Source of the DNA: Mugil cephalus
Taxonomy: Eukaryota > Chordata > Actinopteri > Mugiliformes > Mugilidae
DNA: 64,000 nucleotides
Reading direction: 5' to 3'
Assembly (NCBI RefSeq): GCF_022458985.1
Contig: NC_061773.1
Span: 23,470,001-23,534,000, forward strand
This document shows, in pieces, positions 24,180-64,000 of this stretch (positions within the stretch are counted from its first letter, which is position 1; every line of letters begins with the position of its first letter). Made by a program: the position numbers and the translations under genes. The notes under the pieces were generated by a model that was not told the DNA's origin, made no database searches, and was given only the letters and a program-made list of their open reading frames with translations.

Positions 24180-24900
24180 AAGAAGAATCCACTTTATTAA
24201 TGCCAGCGAGTGCTTGTGTGCCGCAGTCATCCGCTAGAAGAGCCACACCGACCCCGGTGTTAAGCCTTCCTCCGTTTATGGCTTAATGCCTCTCGCACTC
24301 GCAGTGAGTTGATTCTGTGCTAATCAGAAGATGATTAACTTCGCGATTACATGGTGTTTAGCAAAACAGCCCCTGTCCGGGACGATATGTCATGCCATCT
24401 CATATAGAGAGAAGTTGCCGGGCAGGCAGCAGGAACAGAGGATTGGAGAATGCTGATCTGAGCGGAGCTATTTTAGTCTCGCAGGTCTTGATTTGTTATG
24501 AGGCACATCTCAGCGGTGACTTTCTTCTGAGAGGTGAAGATGGTGATGGTTGCATGTGCCTTTGTTAACTTCACACCCAATTGAGTGTTAATTTGGATTA
24601 TAAACGTTGCGCAACTTAAGTAGATTTACATGTCGCACTTAAGACTTTTAATAATTCAAAGCAACGCGCTTCCTCAGAGACGCGTCTTAAAGTCTGAGTC
24701 ATCATTGTTAACTCAGTCCCATCACTTGTTGGCTGTGTCATAAAAACTTAAACCCGCAGAGTTTACATATTAACTTCGCAGAGCCTGGACTTGTCTCTTG
24801 GCTTTCTCGGCCATAAATTCCTCACTTGTTGATCATAAAAGGCCTTGAACCTGACAACACTGGCACAAGTTTTCACAAAAAGGCCAAGTTAAGGAAGCAA
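24180..24900. promoter_or_regulatory. Candidate conserved regulatory block in camk1 intron 1
   Basis: A non-repetitive stretch of moderate GC with dense homeodomain-, GATA- and HNF1-like words such as 'gctaatcaga', 'gattaactt' and 'tgttaac'. There is no open frame. It looks unlike the AT-rich, repeat-filled intron around it. The call is by sequence texture only, without an alignment. Confidence 0.25.
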
Positions 24901-25686
24901 CCGTCGCAAGAATTGCAGCCGCCGCCGTGAACAGCCGTGAACAGCCGTGAACAGACCTTGCAGGTTCGGTTAACGGGCGTCGACAGGTATTTGCCTGCGA
25001 CAAAGTGTTTCAGTGCGATGGACAAGAGGGGGACTGGACCTGTTTTTTCAGTGTCACGGGAAGACAGTGCTGAAGAAGAAGCAGGATTTGTCGCTTACTT
25101 CAGCGACTTGAGACACATGTGGTTGTTGGTGTAAGACATAACGTTGCAGCTGCAGGCTTGTACCAGATCTGGTTGTAATTTGGTAATTTACTTTTGCACC
25201 ATAAAATTTTCACTTTAACATAACTTTCAGCTGTAGTGGGTGCTTAACATAACCCTAACATTAACAACTAACCCACAGACGAGTGTTTTCCTAATTGGGG
25301 ACATGGCTTTTTGTAGCCAGTTGCACCAGATGTCCCTAATTACCCGGCCCCGAGTTTAGTGTGTGTGCCTGAAAGTGGCATGAGTTACACACACAAGCAC
25401 AAGCAAACCCCAGATATGCAGCTTGTAAAATACAATAGTTACAACATAATAATGTTGTCACAGTAATCGAGTCTACCTTTAACTAGTGCCAGGATGCAAA
25501 TAAAACTGCCTTAATAAATACAGGAAGCGTGGATTAACGCTGTAATGTTTCCTTACTATCACTGTACTATCACTAAGGTATTGTAAAATGTGAGCGTTGG
25601 CACTTAAACGGATATTAAAGAGCGTTTTTTCCCTCCTTATTCTCTTCTTCCTCACTAGCATTGTCTCTGACCGTCACAACAAGAAG

Positions 25687-60349
<34,663 letters not shown>

Positions 60350-62915
60350 TCCCTCACCTGCTCCAGTTACCTGTCTAATCAATCCCAAGTCACTTTCCAA
60401 TTTTAACCCCCCCCCCCCCCCTCGCTGGAACCGGAGGCTCCGTCTCCCCCCTTATCTGGTCAGGAATACAGCGTCATTCCAACCTCTCGCCTGCAGGGGG
60501 AGCAAGCCTGTCCAGCCAGAGAACGAAGACATAAAATGGGTAGAAAAGGAGGAGGAGGAGAAGGGATACTTAATGATGATGATGGTGATGGATCAGAGAG
60601 GATCATTTTTTTGGTTTGAGTTCATACGGGGGAGAGGATACTCAAGGAAGGAGGGGGAAGACAACCTCCTCCATCGGCGTGTCTGGGGGATTGTTTTTGC
60701 AGAAGCAGGACAGAGCTTGTTGGACACTGTTTTTATGAATGATATATATATATTTTTTTTTTTTTTTGATTCAACCTGTCTCTTTGTTTGGTTCATTGTT
60801 TTGTACATGTTTGTGTTGTCTTTTAAAACCTCCTTCTGTCAAGACTTCGGAGCGTAAATCCAGAAACGATGCATGATCAGGAGAGAATTTCCCAATGCAT
60901 GTTTTGTTATCTTTAAAATATATAGACCCCTGTTGCAGAAATGCAGCGGGATGCAAGTGATGGAGCATACTGGCACGTGGCAGTGTTTGAGACAAAACCG
61001 AGTCAAACCTATTTCAGATCTGCATCCTGTGTCTTTAAGTGATGCTTCTAGACAATCGGCGACAGAATAGTTTATGCAATGAAAACTCCATTTATCAACT
61101 ACGTAGCCTTTATCGAGCTGATACAGTATTTCCATGCAGCGGTTAGGCTATTTCTTTTTAAAGGAAAGACACCTCCTTCATCTTTTTCAACCCTAAATCT
61201 TTACTGGAGCACAGGGATCTATCTTTGTCTAATGTGCCTTTAGGATGAACAGTATGACGGGTTTGTTGGTGACGGGGTAGCTTCTGAAAAGTCTCTTTCT
61301 GGGGAGTTATTGCAGCACAACAACTTTCTGTCACTTCAGTTTTTTTTTTTTTATACCTGCCACTAATTTCGTTTTCCCTTAACTGATGATAATTGAAGAT
61401 GTGAATGAAAATATCACAGATATTACGATATGAAATGATCATTTAAGAATAAGGCTGTTGAAACTTCTCAGGAGAAGCTTAAAGAAACAATTTAAAGGAT
61501 ACATAGACTGAATGGATGCAAAAAAAAAGAGAAAAAATGATATGCATCTGTCACAATATTTGGTATTGTCTGTCATTACAACCCTTTTTACACACATATT
61601 TCCTTCACATGCAGCTTGTTTGGTAAGAACATGGATTAAAGAATGGGAATATGCATAAGCAGACACACACACAGTGTGCACAAAAAGGTGCATAGCGGTT
61701 CTTTTATTATTATGATTATTATTTTTATTGGCTTGTATAAAGAACCTTATCATGTAAAATTTGGGGTAATTCATTTATAGTGAATTTATTCGGTGTAGAT
61801 TTCTGCTTACTTCTGCTCTATGTGTATCAGGTGTAGACAAGTTTAGTATAATTTCTCGTTATAATCTCTACATCATGACGTGGGTCCGGTGACTCGGCCT
61901 TGATTATCCCTCCGATCTCTTCGCGCTGTCCACCAAACGATCGCAGTTCCCTGGTTAAAGCTGTTTCATTCTCTTTCTGATACGACAGTGTAGACGTTTG
62001 GCTGCTGATGTGATTTGGTACCGATTACGTATGTTTGCATGATGTGGCTTAAAAAAATGAATATTCTTTAAAATTGTGATCATGTTACCAGATGCCATGA
62101 GAGGAGCGCGATGACTTATCAGAACTATACTCTTGTAATGATTTTAAATTCTGACTGAGTAAAGGGCAACCAAAATTAAAAAAAAAAAAAAAAAATGTTT
62201 AAACTTGGTAAAGGAATTTCAATGTGCTGCTTCATGAAGTGTTTTGGGGTTTTATTCTGCAGTTTTGATGGGTAGGCGTTGTACTGTATTTGGAAGGTGA
62301 TGCAAATGGTGATTTCAAAAAATGTAAAGCGTATTTTAAATGAGTGATTGTTTTTCCCGAGAAGTATCAGTATGAATTGTTGTAAACTGGTGTGACAGAG
62401 AAAAACTCCAGAGGAAAACTGACGCATGGTGGCAGTCATCATCCACAGTCTATTAAAGACGTCGGCTCATTTCGGTGTCACCGCTGATTTTCCAGCTAAT
62501 AAAAACCAGCTCTGCTAATTGGATTCCACAAAATGCTGATCGTTTGTCTCAATTTGGCATTTTAATTGAGTCGAGAAATGTCCACATACATCACCGTACC
62601 CATTACTTTACCACTGACTTTGCCACATAAACGGATGATATTGGAAACATTTAGGGAGAAGAAGGGACTTTGCCTTTAGAGGTGCTCAACTGGGGGATGT
62701 TTTCCTAAACTTGCAACAGTTTCACCATTTAAAATTACAGTTTATATGACGCATATGTTTCAGTCACATATTTTGCATCAGTTTGAAGGAAAGGGATCGT
62801 GACTGCTTCATTAAACGCTTGTAGAGAATGACCAGTGCGTGGTCAGATTTGATGTACAATGGAGTATTTGTACCATGATTATGATGCCTTTTAATAAATG
62901 CTGTTTCAGGCCACA
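60350..62915 (+). other. camk1: 3'UTR of camk1 with alternative poly(A) signals
   Basis: This follows the TGA at 60347-60349. It contains a C-run (60409-60421), a (gat)n patch near 60573-60592, poly(T) runs and AU-rich sequence. AATAAA hexamers lie at 62498-62503 and 62893-62898, so transcripts could end near 62.52 or 62.92 kb. A 215-codon plus-strand frame across 60210-60857 is not a gene: it overlaps exon 12 in another frame and runs into the UTR. Confidence 0.55.
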
Positions 62916-63290
62916 GTACATACTGTGTACACAGATGCAATGCATCACAGATTGTTGAAAAGTGACTATTGCGTAGTGTGAAAGCCAGTGACTTGTGCTT
63001 GGAACACATTTGTAAGTGAAAAATACATTAAAATCCCTGTCTATGCATCATTAAACTGTCTGACTTGTTTTATAATAATGAACGTTCACGTCATGCATAT
63101 TTAATAATGCGTGGTAAAAAGTGTTGTTCTCCATAGTGAACTGACAGAAAGGATGCACAACGTTTTAATGTATCATGTCCTGGTCTCTTATTTGGTCTTT
63201 ATTTTGCAAAAACATGAATTGCATTGTTACTTTCGTACGGCTTTAATAATGGACTTAAATATACTTTTATTTGTTCAGATGTCTTAATCC

Positions 63291-63878
63291 TTAACCTCCT
63301 GAGACCTGAGCTTTTATTTTTTCTGCATTTTTCATTTCTCCAAGGTATTTGGGATCAGTAGGAGCTAAGAAGTATAAAAAAGTATAAAAAAAGTAGGCAT
63401 CATCTTTGAACAGGAAGTAGTAGTTTTTGAAAAAAGAAATTGTCCTCATATGTGGACACTAAGATTATGTCATTATTTATATTATAATAAAGTCACCCAA
63501 TGTGTGTCACAATATAAAACTGTTTATTTTAATACCTGAATATGGCTGAGCAAAGACAGAACAATGAAGTCCCAAAATCTTCAAACGAGTTCCTTCTAAT
63601 TAGCGACATTGTAGCTCGTTGCTATTGATAAAATTTGTTAAATCATCATATGAAACTAGAAACGTTAATAAGAATAAATAAATTGGCTTCAACCGGAAAA
63701 TTCAATAATGTTTTCTACCTGAATGAATCTGTTATCATGTTTGACCCTTTGCTACCACTAAATGGCAGATTAAAGCGTCCACTAATAAGGACAATGGGTT
63801 TAAATGAAGCAGAAAAAGCTGCGGTAAAACTTAAAACTTAATGTCCCCATATGAGGACGCGGGGTCTCAGGAGATTAA
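63291..63878. mobile_element. TTAA-flanked MITE (piggyBac-like), copy 2
   Basis: It is bounded by TTAA at 63291-63294 and 63875-63878. The inverted ends are CCTCCTGAGACC and, at the right, GGTCTCAGGAGA, with one mismatch. It is homologous over nearly its whole length to 3356-3982, including 'tttgaacaggaagtagtagt' and 'agacagaacaatgaagtccc'. Motifs close to GTCCTCATATGAGGAC stand near each inner end. It has no transposase. The remaining 63879-64000 shows nothing recognisable. Confidence 0.75.
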
Positions 63879-64000
63879 ATCAATTTCAGTGAAGAAAACC
63901 TACTAATTGTTGTTATATGCTAGCTCTTTAACATGTAGGATTTTGTCTGTTTTTATTCAATGTTGTTGATTTAATTGCTGCTTTTTTACATTGACAGCTG

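Larger units (their letters stand above)
20892..25658 (+). other. camk1: camk1 intron 1 (5'UTR intron)
   Basis: It contains a (TTC)n tract at 21398-21432, a poly(A) run at 21804-21828, a (GT)n at 22161-22190, a (CT)n at 22361-22378, a decayed Tc1-like piece at 23258-23490, (GT)n at 24122-24142 and a 10-base tandem (cgtgaacagc, about three copies) at 24927-24956. A 13-base in-frame microexon candidate lies at 22335-22347. The block at 24180-24900 reads like conserved regulatory DNA. Confidence 0.6.

Overview
The window looks like nuclear DNA of a teleost fish. Genes are split by AT-rich introns with GT-AG borders. The repeats are typical of ray-finned fish: several decayed Tc1/mariner families, small foldback elements, L2- and L1-like LINE fragments and many microsatellites. 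I found no operon, CRISPR array, rRNA or tRNA. The proteins match vertebrate families closely, but the species cannot be named from the sequence alone.

Layout. The first ~410 bases look like the 3' end of an unseen plus-strand gene. glt8d1 (minus, nine coding exons, 1310-5647) encodes a type II membrane glycosyltransferase. spcs1 (plus, four exons, 7043-7988) encodes the small signal peptidase complex subunit. The two are head to head across an apparently TATA-less, ETS/NRF1-type promoter. nek4 (minus, sixteen coding exons, 9052-16495) is tail to tail with spcs1. glt8d1-spcs1-nek4 has the same order and orientations as human 3p21.1. About 4 kb of intergenic DNA follows. camk1 (plus, untranslated first exon near 20.8 kb, coding exons 25687-60349, 3'UTR to about 62.5 or 62.9 kb) fills the rest; its second intron is 21 kb. 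camk1 lies elsewhere on 3p in human (3p25), so its adjacency to nek4 is a fish-side arrangement. I resolved every coding exon of the four genes, and all four reading frames close without a frame break (368, 102, 897 and 376 residues).

Functions. The genes are ordinary cell-biology genes with no evident common pathway: a Golgi-type glycosyltransferase, an ER signal peptidase subunit, a NIMA-family kinase linked to cilia and DNA damage, and calcium/calmodulin kinase I.

The least explained items all lie inside or beside camk1. They are a two-exon, phase-compatible minus-strand coding-like island in intron 3 (51283-52103), a single 78-base minus-strand exon-like island in intron 2 (28978-29055), and a 13-base in-frame microexon candidate carrying an upstream ATG (22335-22347). 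All are hypotheses needing transcript or conservation data. I see no convincing new multi-gene system.
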